A stretch of 64,000 nt of DNA from Dichotomocladium elegans (taxonomy: Eukaryota; Mucoromycota; Mucoromycetes; Mucorales; Lichtheimiaceae), in NCBI GenBank assembly GCA_025716815.1, contig JAIXMN010000003.1:1364001-1428000 (forward strand). Reading direction: 5' to 3'. A program made the position numbers and the translations under genes. Below, piece after piece: positions 34,874 to 45,367 of this stretch. Below the pieces are notes generated by a model. That model was not told the DNA's origin. It did not search any database and saw only the letters and a list, made by a program, of their open reading frames with translations. Every line of letters starts with the position of its first letter. Within the stretch, counting starts at the first letter, position 1.

Positions 34874-37800
34874 ATGACCTGCTATAAATATGTTGTAACG
34901 GCCCAGAAATCTACTGCTACACACTTTGCTGTGAAGGGCCCGTTTACAGCAAGCGCAGACGTCAATCTGATCTTGGGGTAAAGCAAAAAGAACAAGAGGA
35001 AAACGACGGCCCAACTCATCCCAACGATCTATTTTTTTTTTTCATTCGCGAAATCCCCAGAAAAGGAACCCGTATTGAGATTTACACCATTACTCCAGAT
35101 GGACTTAAGCCAACCCTCGAATTCACTCTGTACGGAACGATCAAGGCCCTCGATCTTTATCAACCTGCGGTAATATAAACGCTCCAGCGCTTTTCGATAC
35201 TATCTATTCAACATACCTACGTACATTTGCTCTCTGTACCTTATTAGGGACGCGACAAGGCATCCCTCTTCGTTCTCACGAGCCGATATTTATATTGCGT
35301 CCTCTCGTATTGTGAAAAAACGCAGCAGATCGTAACTGACGTTAACGGCGAAATTGGACCCACCGGGCAGCCGTATATCTTTTCCTATGATATCTTTGGC
35401 CGCATGGACCCGACGTGCCAGTACTTTGCCACGGGCTTGAACGAACACCTGATAACAGTGTTTACCCCTGGAGCGTTCTGTGAACGCGGCGTTGATGATT
35501 TACAAAGCGGAATGGGCTCCTTAGTATCGTCTACATCGTTGCCTTACAGTGGTCATCACAGGCTATTCAAAGTACGCAGGACACGGGGTAAAAGTTACAC
35601 CCAGCAATCGGCATATACAATCACAGAGGCACTACATCAGATCAATTTAAGGTAAAACTCCAAGTGACCTGACAAGAGAAAAGAACATTACCAACCGGGA
35701 TATGCGTGCAACCAGGTTAAATGGACATTCGCTGGTTGATATGGTGTTTTTATACGACGTACCGCGACCTACTCTGGCGGTCTTGTACGATGATCCATAC
35801 GACGAACGGCTGCTACAGACTTTCCACCTTGATCTACACGCACGTGAATTCGTATCCTCCGAAATATGGATCGAGAATCTCCGTGCTGAGGACGATGACC
35901 GTCTATTGATCCCCGTACCGTCTCCAATAGGTGGTGTGCTCCTCGTTGGCAAAACAAATATCCGATACCTCAAGCAAGGTCATGAAACCATAAGCATAGC
36001 TATCCGTGACCCAGCCATACATTGGTTTGTATTATCCAGAATCACTTATCATGCATAAGGAAGGAAGATCATTCATCCATTTTGACACGGATATCTCTTT
36101 TATAGTTATACGAGGGTCAACGGACAAAACACAAAGTTTCTGCTTGGTGACCGAGCGTCTGGTGCCCTTCAGCTGCTCAATCTAAGACTATACGAAGACG
36201 GAAAGACTGTTCGGAGTATCGAACTCAGTCGACTCGGATGGGTGAGTGAAGGGAAATAAGAGTGTGCGGGCTAATATAAACGGTGTTTTATTGCGTTCCA
36301 TAGACTTCTGCACCATTCTGTCTAGCGTACCTTGATAACGACGTTGTATTTGTCGGATCCAAGTGCGGGGAATCACAGTTGGTATACATGAACAACACAC
36401 GAAAAATGCCAGACGAAAATATTCTAGAAGTGATTGAGGAATTCCCCAACATTGGACCTATACTCGATTTTTGCATTGTGGATCTCGATAAACAGGTACG
36501 TCCATCGGACCAGCTGATGAATTCCGCGTATAATAGTAACGATGTCTTCGCTGTCACCGTTTAGGGACAAGGGCAACTGGTTACTTGCTCAGGAGCGGGG
36601 GAGGATAGCACGTTGCGCATCATTCGAAACGGTGTAGACCTAAATGAGCTTGCTGCCATTGATATTAGTGGCGTCAAGGGCATATGGGCACTTCGCCCAT
36701 CCTTTAATGCGAGGTAGATATAAACGTTGTCCATTGTGCTCTCGTTGCTTACGCGTTTGATAGCCATGACAATATGCTTGTCGTCTCATTCATTACGCAG
36801 ACGCGCCTTCTACAGCTGTGTGATGATGAAATGAGTCAACTGGTTGACTATTCCAGCTTCGCAACAGAGCGTCGTACATTGTCGGCAGCAAATGTAGCAG
36901 GGAATTTGATCGTGCAAGTCACTGATCGCAGCGTCAGGTTGATGGAAGCTCACATCAATGGCGAGCTGCTGGATGAATGGATACCTGAGAATAATGACCC
37001 TATCATTGTGGCCAGCACCAATCCGACTCAATGCGTAGTATCCACTGGTCATGGGCGATTGTTTGCGCTCGATATTCAGGATACACATCTCATCCAGATA
37101 GGGTAAATATAGAAGTGAGATCATACCAGGGTGACATGGAAAGGATGCTGATATCAAAATACGTATGATAGAAAAACACGACTTGCCAACGAGATCTCAT
37201 GCATCGACATTACACCCGTAGATTCTGATGGCTCTAATGAAACATCGGTGGTTGCTGTGGGTGTATGGCAGCAGGTAGGCGTGCAGCTTTTGTCACTACC
37301 AAGGCTCGAGGTTGTGGCAGAGGAAATGCTGGCTGGCACAGCAGTACCTCGCTCCATTAAAATGGCCAAATTTGAGAAGATCAGCTACCTTCTGGTTGCT
37401 CTTGGTAAGGAAAAATAAGGCAGAAAGCCTGGAGGTTTGCATTGCTCACTGCTACGGATAGGTGACGGACAGTTCTATAACTTCAAGCTTGACTCAAAGC
37501 AAGGTCGTCTGTGGGATAAAAAGCGAACGTTTTTGGGGAAAATGCCGATTGCGCTAGGCACATTTTCCTCAAATGATACCACTCACGTGTTTGCTGCGTC
37601 TGATAAGCCCAGCGTTATTCACAGCCGCAATCAAAAGCTTATTTACTCTAATGTCAATCTGAAGGTAAGGCAAAAATGCAAAATACTTGTAATGTCGGCA
37701 GCTGCTCACGGCACGAAAAGGACGTGCAATGTGTCACCTCATTCAACAGCCTATCTTTTCCTGACGCTGTCGCCCTGACCACCAAGGATGGATTAATTAT

Positions 37801-39260
37801 CGGACAAATGGAAGAAATCCAAAAATTACACATCACCAAAATTGACGTCAAAGATACCCAGCGCCGGATCGTATATCAGGAATCAACCCGCACCTTTGGC
37901 GTTATTACGTCAAGGATGATACCGCGCAAATTTCAAAATCACAAGACGGTGACGAGCGCATTTGAAGTTCGGGATGACCAGACATTTGAGAGTAAGGATA
38001 TCATAAACAATGAAGGAAATCAGAGTGAATGAATTGATGCATGTCTGATATAGAGGTTGCCCGAGTGTATATACAAAACCATGAACAAATCATGTCTGTT
38101 GCTACGATTGTGTTTGAAAATGATGGCATAGAATACTATGTGCTTGGCACAGGCGTAGTCAAGGACGTTTATGGGCGCAACGATGTTGGGCAGTTGCTCG
38201 TATATCGCTTGACGCCAGAACGGAAGTTAGATCTCGTGAGCCGGATCTCCACGGCGGGCATTGCAGATAATGTCCAGGCATTTCAGGGCAAGCTACTAGC
38301 GAGTGTTTCCAATTCGGTAATCGACAGCTGAATCGGCGTTTTCCTCCATTGCTCATAGCGGAACTTTTATGATCATTGATAGATTCAATTGTTTCGGTGG
38401 GAGCTCGGAGTGGGCGGCCGTGGAAATCTCGTACAAGTTTGCAGCTGTCCAATCCCATCTTTTTGCGAGTCGTTAACGACGTGGAACGACATGATTGCCA
38501 TTGGCGATATGGTGCGGTCCGTAGGGTTATATCGATATTACCCCCAACAGGAAGAAATCCGCGTCGTTGCACGCGACACGGAGTCTAAAGACATCATTGC
38601 GATTCTTGCACTGGGCGACAATTTTTATCTTGCCGGTGATGAGAGCGGCCATTTGTTTGTATACCACCATACGATTGAAGAGACTGAAGAAGGCGTAGAT
38701 GAGAAGCTACACATGGTGGGCAAGTGGCATTTTGGCGAGCAGATTTTCCGGTTCCGATTTGGTAAGTCGATAGAAAAAGGGAAAAGAGCTGACCATTCCC
38801 CTAATGGGTAGAGGGTTATCGTAGGGTCTCTGGGCACTAATCCGCCAGACTCGGAGAATCGACCTGTGGCGCCCTCCGTGATATTTTGCTCGGCGAGTGG
38901 ATCCGTGGGCGTGATTGCGGATTTATCAGAGGATCAATTTAGACTGCTGTGGCAAATGCAGAATAACCTCGTCAAGGTCCTTCCAAGCATAGGCCACTTT
39001 AGCCACACAGAGTGAGTACGCATGATCAAGGGAGAAAGATCCAATACTAAACGTTCTACAGGTGGCGCGATGTCTTACTGGATGGTGCACCGGACAAGAG
39101 CGTCCATTTTATCGATGGGGATTTGATTGAGAGTTTCCTCGATCTAACGCCACAGGAAATGCAGCATGTAGTCGATGGTAACAATGGCGGACGACGGCTT
39201 GAGTCGTCTGTGGAGGACCTATGTAAAGTAGTGGAGTCAATGATGAACATGCATTCATAA
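34874..39260 (+). CDS. DDB1: UV-damaged DNA-binding protein 1, CUL4 adaptor
   Basis: The gene starts at ATG 34874 ([20 protein letters not shown]). Visible exons include 34874-34977, 35061-35169, 35248-35651, 35716-36022, 36105-36241, 36304-36495, 36565-36713 and 36764-37102, with further exons to TAA 39258-39260. The three-propeller DDB1 plan is clear: [85 protein letters not shown] and the C-terminal [22 protein letters not shown]1 links CUL4-RING ubiquitin ligase to substrate receptors in nucleotide-excision repair and replication control. The [12 protein letters not shown] motif and repeats match DDB1 rather than the paralogues Rse1 or Cft1. A poorly conserved insert ([12 protein letters not shown] to [10 protein letters not shown]) sits in the first propeller. 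No disruption seen. Confidence 0.93.
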
Positions 39261-39424
39261 GTCGGAGGATGGTGTTTCTTTGTAAATAGTACTGTTGAAG
39301 AAGTAGGGATTAATGATACAAGCTTCAATACGGGGAAACATGGGCAATTGTTTATTACAAAAGTAAACAGTAGTGGCATTGAAGAAACTTAAGCGAGAGA
39401 GCACAAAGCCAAAGGAAAAATTGA

Positions 39425-40816
39425 TTAGAACGTCAAGGCGCCGAGAAGGCCGATGGCCAAGGCCGCAATTGATGCACGTGTGGTTGTAGCAGCCGAAGCG
39501 GACTGGTCAGCAGCTGTATTGCCCGACTTTGCAGCGTTCTTGTCTCCCAGTTGCTGCTTATTGTTGGGCGGGAGCGAGGAGGAGGAGCCACTGCCACCGG
39601 TGCTCAGGCCACCGCTGGATGAGGAACCGTCCGTTTGGCCGATAGTTGGGTCCATGGCGCTTGTGTCCATGTTGGACTTGCAGCCCCAGATGCTGCCCTT
39701 GACGACGCTTGTGTCCTTGAACTTCTTCTCGACCTCCATGCATGGGAATTGGCCGGAGGATGTTTGGATGCGCATGCCGCCTCGAACGTCCTGGAGGCTC
39801 GGAAGATCGTATCTGCTGAAGGAACCTGCAAGGTCGACGGTGCCATGGACGGAGCTGAGGGCGGGGAAGCCGTCGATGACCTGGATCTGCGAGTTGTTTC
39901 CGATCGACAACGCGCCGGTGATCAAGGAAAGCTTCTTGAAGGAGACGTCGACGAGTTTGTCGTTGTTGGCGACGGACAGGGTGCCGCCAATGTCCTGAAC
40001 GCTGTCGAGGTGAAGGCTGGTAAAGTAGTTCTCGTGGAGCGAGACATCGGAGTTGATGCGCTGGAGTGCGTCGAGATTAAGGCTCTGGAGGTTTCTGAAC
40101 TCAGCCGATTGGACAGCGAGCAGGTTGGGTGCCGAGAACGACATGTCGTGGTTGTTGCCAAGGACGGCAAGCTTCCCGGATATGTCCTTCACCTGAAGCT
40201 CAAAGGATTTGATGAGCGTGTTCTCGAGGAGCGTGAACGAGTGGAGGGTTTCCATCTTGAGACCGTCAATCTGAGCAGGGCGTACGTCCTGGATGGTCAG
40301 GTCCTGCACATTGCTCAGGCCTGCGACAAAATCGATTTTTTCCAGATTGGGGAGGACGGCGAGCGTGAGCGATTTGGCATCCGTCAAGGACGGCAGTTCG
40401 AGACGCTCCAAATGGGTGTTTTGGCCGATGACAAGCTCGCCCTCTACGACCTTGAGCTGTGGAGCGCGGATGGAAGTGAGTGTCTCGCTGCCGCGGATGA
40501 TCAAGTTGCCCTTGATGGTTTCCACACCCTCGAGGACCAATTGGTCCATGGTTGGTTTTTCGAGCGTGATCGAGCCGGTGTACACCTTGCAGCTCTTGAT
40601 GGCGTCAAAGTCGCCTTGGCCGCCTGCCATGATATCCTTTGCGCAAACATCGTTCGCCTTTCCTTGAGAAGGGGCTTGTTCCTGCTTCTGGGCTAGGAGA
40701 ATCAACGCATTCGTCGTGAGCTCATGAAAGTCAAAGTACCCAAAAGGGTCTTTTTTTTTACCTTGGGCCATCAAGGCCATCGACACGAGGAAAACGATGC
40801 CCGAAGTAAGCTTCAT
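39425..40816 (-). CDS. Ecm33/Sps2-like GPI-anchored cell wall protein
   Basis: Exons 40816-40762 and 40692-39425 give 440 residues. The signal peptide is MKLTSGIVFLVSMALMAQA. The body consists of receptor-L-domain/leucine-rich units such as IKGNLIIRGSETLTSIRAP, VVEGELVIGQNTHLERLELP and HGTVDLAGSFSRYDLPSLQD, then CMEVEKKFKD, a Ser/Gly-rich stalk and the GPI signal ASIAALAIGLLGALTF. Ecm33-family proteins support wall integrity and morphogenesis. The 69-base intron 40693-40761 (GTAAAA...CTCCTAG) contains no stop and is a multiple of three. Unspliced RNA would therefore still be translated, with 23 extra residues that spoil the signal-peptide cleavage region. Base use is strongly codon-biased, suggesting high expression. 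Confidence 0.92.
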   Translation of the reverse strand: MKLTSGIVFLVSMALMAQGKKKDPFGYFDFHELTTNALILLAQKQEQAPSQGKANDVCAKDIMAGGQGDFDAIKSCKVYTGSITLEKPTMDQLVLEGVETIKGNLIIRGSETLTSIRAPQLKVVEGELVIGQNTHLERLELPSLTDAKSLTLAVLPNLEKIDFVAGLSNVQDLTIQDVRPAQIDGLKMETLHSFTLLENTLIKSFELQVKDISGKLAVLGNNHDMSFSAPNLLAVQSAEFRNLQSLNLDALQRINSDVSLHENYFTSLHLDSVQDIGGTLSVANNDKLVDVSFKKLSLITGALSIGNNSQIQVIDGFPALSSVHGTVDLAGSFSRYDLPSLQDVRGGMRIQTSSGQFPCMEVEKKFKDTSVVKGSIWGCKSNMDTSAMDPTIGQTDGSSSSGGLSTGGSGSSSSLPPNNKQQLGDKNAAKSGNTAADQSASAATTTRASIAALAIGLLGALTF

Positions 40817-41918
40817 AATAGAGTTTGTGGGAAAGTGTATTTCAGTCGATTTGTACCAGACAGAAGGACGTGAGATAGGCGGGAGATATCAACTCCCATT
40901 GTTCATTTATAATATCGTTATCGCATGTTTGTTTGCTTTCCTCTCCACATTCGAAAAACGGCTGGACATAGAAAACAGATCAAAGTCGTCTTGATTTGAA
41001 CCGACGGTGGCGGCGGGAAAATCAAGCTTTCCTTTGTTTGCTGTCGAGAAGGCACCCCTCTCTTTGGTGCATCTCTACCGCGGGGAACATCGCCCTGTTT
41101 GTTTGCAATCCCGACGGACCAGTCTAGCTAAGCTATGTATGCCCTGATTTGGCCGCCACACTGTACCCCGCAACGCCTCGTCCGTCTTTGTATGGACGTT
41201 GCGTTGGCGCCGCTCAATGATGCTGGACATGGTGAAGCATCCTACCAATAAGCAGCCCATGTCGCCTGGACATTCCGAAGCAATATACAGAGTGGGAACT
41301 TCATGCCCGCCCTATCTGCAGGATAGTGGGCGATTAGCAATTGTTTGCACCTGTCAACACATTTATTATGCCGCCCAATGCCCGCGGACGGGGGAGGGGG
41401 TTGTCTCCGAGAAATCGGAATACTTCTCAATTGGTTACTACCAGATATATGTAGACAAACAAGACGGACCGATCGAACCCAACCTCCAGAGCCTTGGTGA
41501 CGGGGGAGCTTGGGAGGAACATTGAAGATGTGATTTTTTTTAGCGAGCACGCAATCGATATGTGTCCTTTTACCACTGTACCAATTATGGAATAACCACG
41601 CAAATCTCATAGGACGATGGCAGTGTGTCTATCCAGACTCACCTATTTGAACCATATTTTAAGCTTTTTTTTTCTCCCCGTACTTGATGGCTGGGTACGT
41701 ATTATTTTATTGGGAGGCGAGCAATAAGTAAAGAAAAGGGGGTGGGGGAAGAAAATACACATCCAAAATGACGCCATTCTTGCATGGCATGCTGGATACC
41801 ACCGGCTCATTGTATACATCGATTGCGCAATGTCCGGGTTGTAGTACAGAAAATTGCCCAACGCTACTATTTAAACTTACGCAAATCCACTATACAAGTA
41901 TTTTGCATTGGAGTTACC
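40817..41918. other. Divergent intergenic region, wall protein and dioxygenase promoters
   Basis: About 1.1 kb with no recognised gene. Open frames here (for example plus 41199-41525) have no family resemblance. Confidence 0.4.
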
Positions 41919-43124
41919 ATGTCTGCCGCCACCGTCACAACTAACACGAGTGCTTCCTGGAGGGGTTTCTCTACTACGGAGGTGAATGTGATCGAAGCCG
42001 ACTATCCTGACAGAATCGTAGGCCCTTCTGCGTGGGATGGCCGCGAGCTCGAACAGCAGCCGGATAAGTGGCTATATCATGTCACATCTCAGGATATCGC
42101 TGATATCGACAATGCCCTGAAGCACTTTAACTCGACAGGCCAACCTCTGGTATGTTACTCGAAGAGTTGTATTTTTTCGTACACAGCCCAACTTATAGCA
42201 TCATCACTTCCATCACCCTCCCCTCCCCCCCCAAAAAAAAAGATCGAGATTACGACCGAAAATTTTCCCTTAACCACGTTCAAGGAGGTAATTCGGAAAC
42301 AACGCCATCTGCTCTTCGACACCCTTGGGTTCAGCTTGATCCGTGGATTCCCTATCGCAAGGTACACTCGGCGTGATCAGGCCATTATCTTTATGGGCAT
42401 TGGATCGTATCTTGGAACCCGCAAGCCTCAAAACGCCAAAGGCCATGTCCTGGGCCATGTGAAGGACCTAACCATGGGGTCAACCACCAAGAGCGTGTAT
42501 GATGCCGACTCGCCCACCACCCGTATCTATGCAACCCGAAAGGCGCAGCCGTTCCATGTGGATGGTACTGACGTTGTTGGACTTCTCTGCTTGAGTGAGG
42601 GGTACGAGGGAGGCGAGAGTTCTGTGATTTCCTCACACACTGTCTATAACCGTCTTCGTGAGCTCCGGCCGGACATTGTCGAGTTGCTCAAGAAGCCCTG
42701 GCTGTGGGATCGCAAGGGTGAACATGCGCCAGGCGAAGCTCCCTATCTTGCTGCGTCTCCAATCACCTATTACAAGGACCGGCTCTTCACGTTCTGGGGC
42801 CCTCACTTCTTTGAGACTATGACCCGTTTTCCTGGGGTCACGGTCGAGGAGGAAAAGTTCGAAGCCATGCGCTACATACAGAACCTCTGCGAGGAGGAAT
42901 CGCTGAAGATGACACTTCAGGTCGGCGACATGCAATTCGTCCAGAATTATCAGATCCTCCACGCCCGAAGCGCCTACACCGACAAGCCTGGCGCAACACG
43001 CCACCTTTTGCGACTTTGGCTTCTGGTAAAGCCATCAGAGATCGGTTGGGAAATTCCCTTCAAGAAGGGTGACTACGACTATAGCTTTGTAGGCAACCAA
43101 ACAGTCCCTCTGGAGGCCGAGTAG
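41919..43124 (+). CDS. TauD/TfdA-like Fe(II)/2-oxoglutarate-dependent dioxygenase
   Basis: Exons 41919-42149 and 42243-43124 give 370 residues. The iron site H-x-D is in KAQPFHVDGTDVVGLLCL. The distal His and the 2-oxoglutarate Arg lie in QNYQILHARSAY and TRHLLRLWL. RHLLFDTLGFSLIRGFPI and GHVKD fit the clavaminate-synthase/TauD fold seen in many fungal proteins annotated as taurine-dioxygenase-like. The true substrate is unknown. Intron 42150-42242 is 93 bases, a multiple of three without a stop, so retention would add 31 residues. MSAATVTTN at 41919 is chosen as the start because upstream in-frame Mets (41784) lie in leader-like sequence. Confidence 0.88.
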   Translation: MSAATVTTNTSASWRGFSTTEVNVIEADYPDRIVGPSAWDGRELEQQPDKWLYHVTSQDIADIDNALKHFNSTGQPLVCYSKSCIFSYTAQLIASSLPSPSPPPPKKKIEITTENFPLTTFKEVIRKQRHLLFDTLGFSLIRGFPIARYTRRDQAIIFMGIGSYLGTRKPQNAKGHVLGHVKDLTMGSTTKSVYDADSPTTRIYATRKAQPFHVDGTDVVGLLCLSEGYEGGESSVISSHTVYNRLRELRPDIVELLKKPWLWDRKGEHAPGEAPYLAASPITYYKDRLFTFWGPHFFETMTRFPGVTVEEEKFEAMRYIQNLCEEESLKMTLQVGDMQFVQNYQILHARSAYTDKPGATRHLLRLWLLVKPSEIGWEIPFKKGDYDYSFVGNQTVPLEAE

Positions 43125-43401
43125 TTTTCCTACCCAACCACAGCCACCCCTCGTTGTCAACAACATACACACACGCACACGCACACATCACTGATGCTGT
43201 CCACCTGATCACCCATTGCTATTTCGTATTCCATATCCATTGAACGTTTTTCTTGCTTTTTTTTTCACACAACATAAACCATGATACCATGTTTACTCCT
43301 GCTGTTGGCGCATAGGACAGACTGTGAAGGAAGTGGGATACGCCATCATGCGTTTTATTATTATTTATCATTCTATTGAATGGAAGGAGGGCAGGAGGTT
43401 C

Positions 43402-43718
43402 TCAAAGTTCGGTATTAATCTTGCCACCGGTTTTGATGGGATGCAGATTGTGATCGCACTGATAAACGTAAAGGATGGGTGAGTAGTCAGGCATGTTTCC
43501 AAAGACAATTGCGCCGGGATAAAGGTTCTTGCAAGCAGTGGCAGGAGGTGTGTCTATGGTAAACCCGTTAGTACATACGATTCGAGGGAGACATTGCTAT
43601 GAACATTGCATCTAAGAGGTTTGTCTCCCTTACGAGAATCAATAAAGGCGGATGATTGACCCGTCAGGCTGATAATAGCGAAAAGAAGGGTAGCGACAAA
43701 GAAGAAGGCTTTGGCCAT
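43402..43718 (-). CDS. Small secreted cysteine-containing protein
   Basis: Two short exons (43718-43634 and 43553-43402) join to 78 residues. The signal peptide is MAKAFFFVATLLFAIISLTG; the mature part reads DSHTPPATACKNLYPGAIVF, then MPDYSPILYVYQCDHNLH, with two cysteines, and ends INTEL. The GTAAGG donor and CCATAG acceptor are good, the phase is correct, and a TATATAAAA-like box lies about 55 bases upstream of the start. No family is recognised. Size, secretion signal and isolation resemble small secreted fungal proteins. Confidence 0.65.
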
Positions 43719-45097
43719 GGCGTATAGATCCTATGGTGTATGAATAAATCTGTCCTTACCCTCGGGGCTTGTCTTTTTATATGAACAGCTTACACGCCAA
43801 ATGCATGTACGCCACTCTCTTCAAATGTCAGGTATGAGACGGGGGTAGAGAGCTGCGACAGGCTGCTTTATTTCGTAGCCCCTGCAGTCTTCGACCGTAA
43901 GTCTTTTAAAAATAATAAAATCGTGCCATTAGAGAGAATATCCCCGAAGTAACTCGTGTCCGTGCGTTGTCTCAACCATTGTGCCAATCAAATCCATATG
44001 CTCTTGCTGGCTTGAAGATGTTGGCAAGGGCGGCTACTTTAGTTATGCAATAGCATCCTGTTTAGGATACGAATGAGTAGCATGCAGCACCGGTAATAGC
44101 ATATGAAGTAGGGGGTGAGTGATGGTAGGAAAAGAAAATGACTCGATCAATTTCCGTCGTGACAAAGGAGACAGCATAACCTTTTCATTATATGCGGCAT
44201 ATAAAGCCAGCCAGAAAGGATGGAGTGAACCCATTTATATCCATGATTACTTCACAATATCCGGTAAAACACTCGACGATATGTGGGCATGACCTTCATC
44301 GATTGTCACTCTCTCTGCAGTGTCCGGCCAAGATGAAGGGATAAGAATGAAATGGCTTCCGATAGTACTATCCCATAAACATGAAGGAAAGACACACGAA
44401 ATACAGCATAATGCAAAAGTCAATACACGTCTGGACACAGCACATGGTAAAATCATATCCGCACAGCAGCCCCAAAACAGCTTGTCTTTCCCGTAGAGGT
44501 CTGACAACGCATCAAGAAATGTTGGAGCTTCTCTAGGCAAGAAAAAGTGGCGAGCTCAACAGAGTTTCAGTATAAGTGTATAATGTAGCATGGGCTAGAC
44601 CTCAGCACTATGAGGTGGGAAATGCACACATTCCCACCCGTGGGCTACACCGTATTAGATGCAGCATCTATTATTATGAAATGAGATGCGATAAATGCTA
44701 TTTTTACCAAGCCAATGCCGCTGTGACGTAGGTAGGTAGTAACCAGTAGTCAAGAGGATTACGTAGGGTGTGTAAAAATCCAACGTATCCGATCCCTTTG
44801 CCACAATGTTGCTGCTGTTACTATCTGCAGTAGAAGGGATATCAACTAAATGGCCGATAAAACAATTTCATAAACCGAAGGGTTCATACAAAGGATGAGA
44901 GCCCACTTTTCCCCCACAAGGTTTGTGATGATAACGGTGATATATGTCCTAAAGGGAAATGCTTAACCGGATATAGACTGTGTAATGTAATCTTTAGGGC
45001 GGAGTATTGGCTTCTTTCTTTCCCCACTCCCCGCGGATATAAGGTCGCGATTTTGAGTTCTAGGATATTGCTGCCACCTTTTTTCTTTTTGTATACG
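43719..45097. other. Gene-poor interval
   Basis: No gene or RNA recognised in about 1.4 kb. Random-looking open frames occur at 44043-44234 and 44247-44540 (minus). Confidence 0.4.
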
Positions 45098-45313
45098 ATG
45101 AGCGAAAACATCCGTACTGCGACTACAGGAAACGACGCAGACAGCAGCACTCCTACCGCAACCCTGATGGATAATGAGCAACGCCTCCGCGAAGAGATAG
45201 ACAGACTGCGGCGTGAAGAACAGGCGCTGCGCGAAAAGGACGAGCTTATCAAGCAGAACATCAATGTCGTCAGAGAAAAACGCCTCCACTCAGCCGAAGA
45301 TGCAGAAGCATAA
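45098..45313 (+). CDS. Small charged coiled-coil protein
   Basis: A single exon of 71 codons: MSENIRTATTGND, then DNEQRLREEIDRLRREEQAL and REKDELIKQNINVV. The second half is one continuous amphipathic helix with heptad leucines or isoleucines (L, I, L, L), so it should form a coiled coil. Start and stop are well defined, and the gene is convergent with the C1-kinase gene, the stops lying 55 bases apart. It resembles the size and charge of small regulatory helices, but no family is recognised. Confidence 0.5.
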   Translation: MSENIRTATTGNDADSSTPTATLMDNEQRLREEIDRLRREEQALREKDELIKQNINVVREKRLHSAEDAEA

Positions 45314-45367
45314 CCGATTCCATTGTGTCTTCTTCTCTATATGAAATTGTCCCTTGCCTGTTTCATT

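Noticed and set aside
34673..35014. Open frame of 113 codons on the minus strand
   Set aside because: It overlaps DDB1 exon 1 on the opposite strand, whose protein is clearly conserved; shadow frame.
39635..40696. Open frame of 353 codons on the plus strand opposite the wall protein
   Set aside because: The minus frame encodes a full Ecm33-like protein with signal peptide and GPI signal. The antisense frame is a by-product of strong codon bias.
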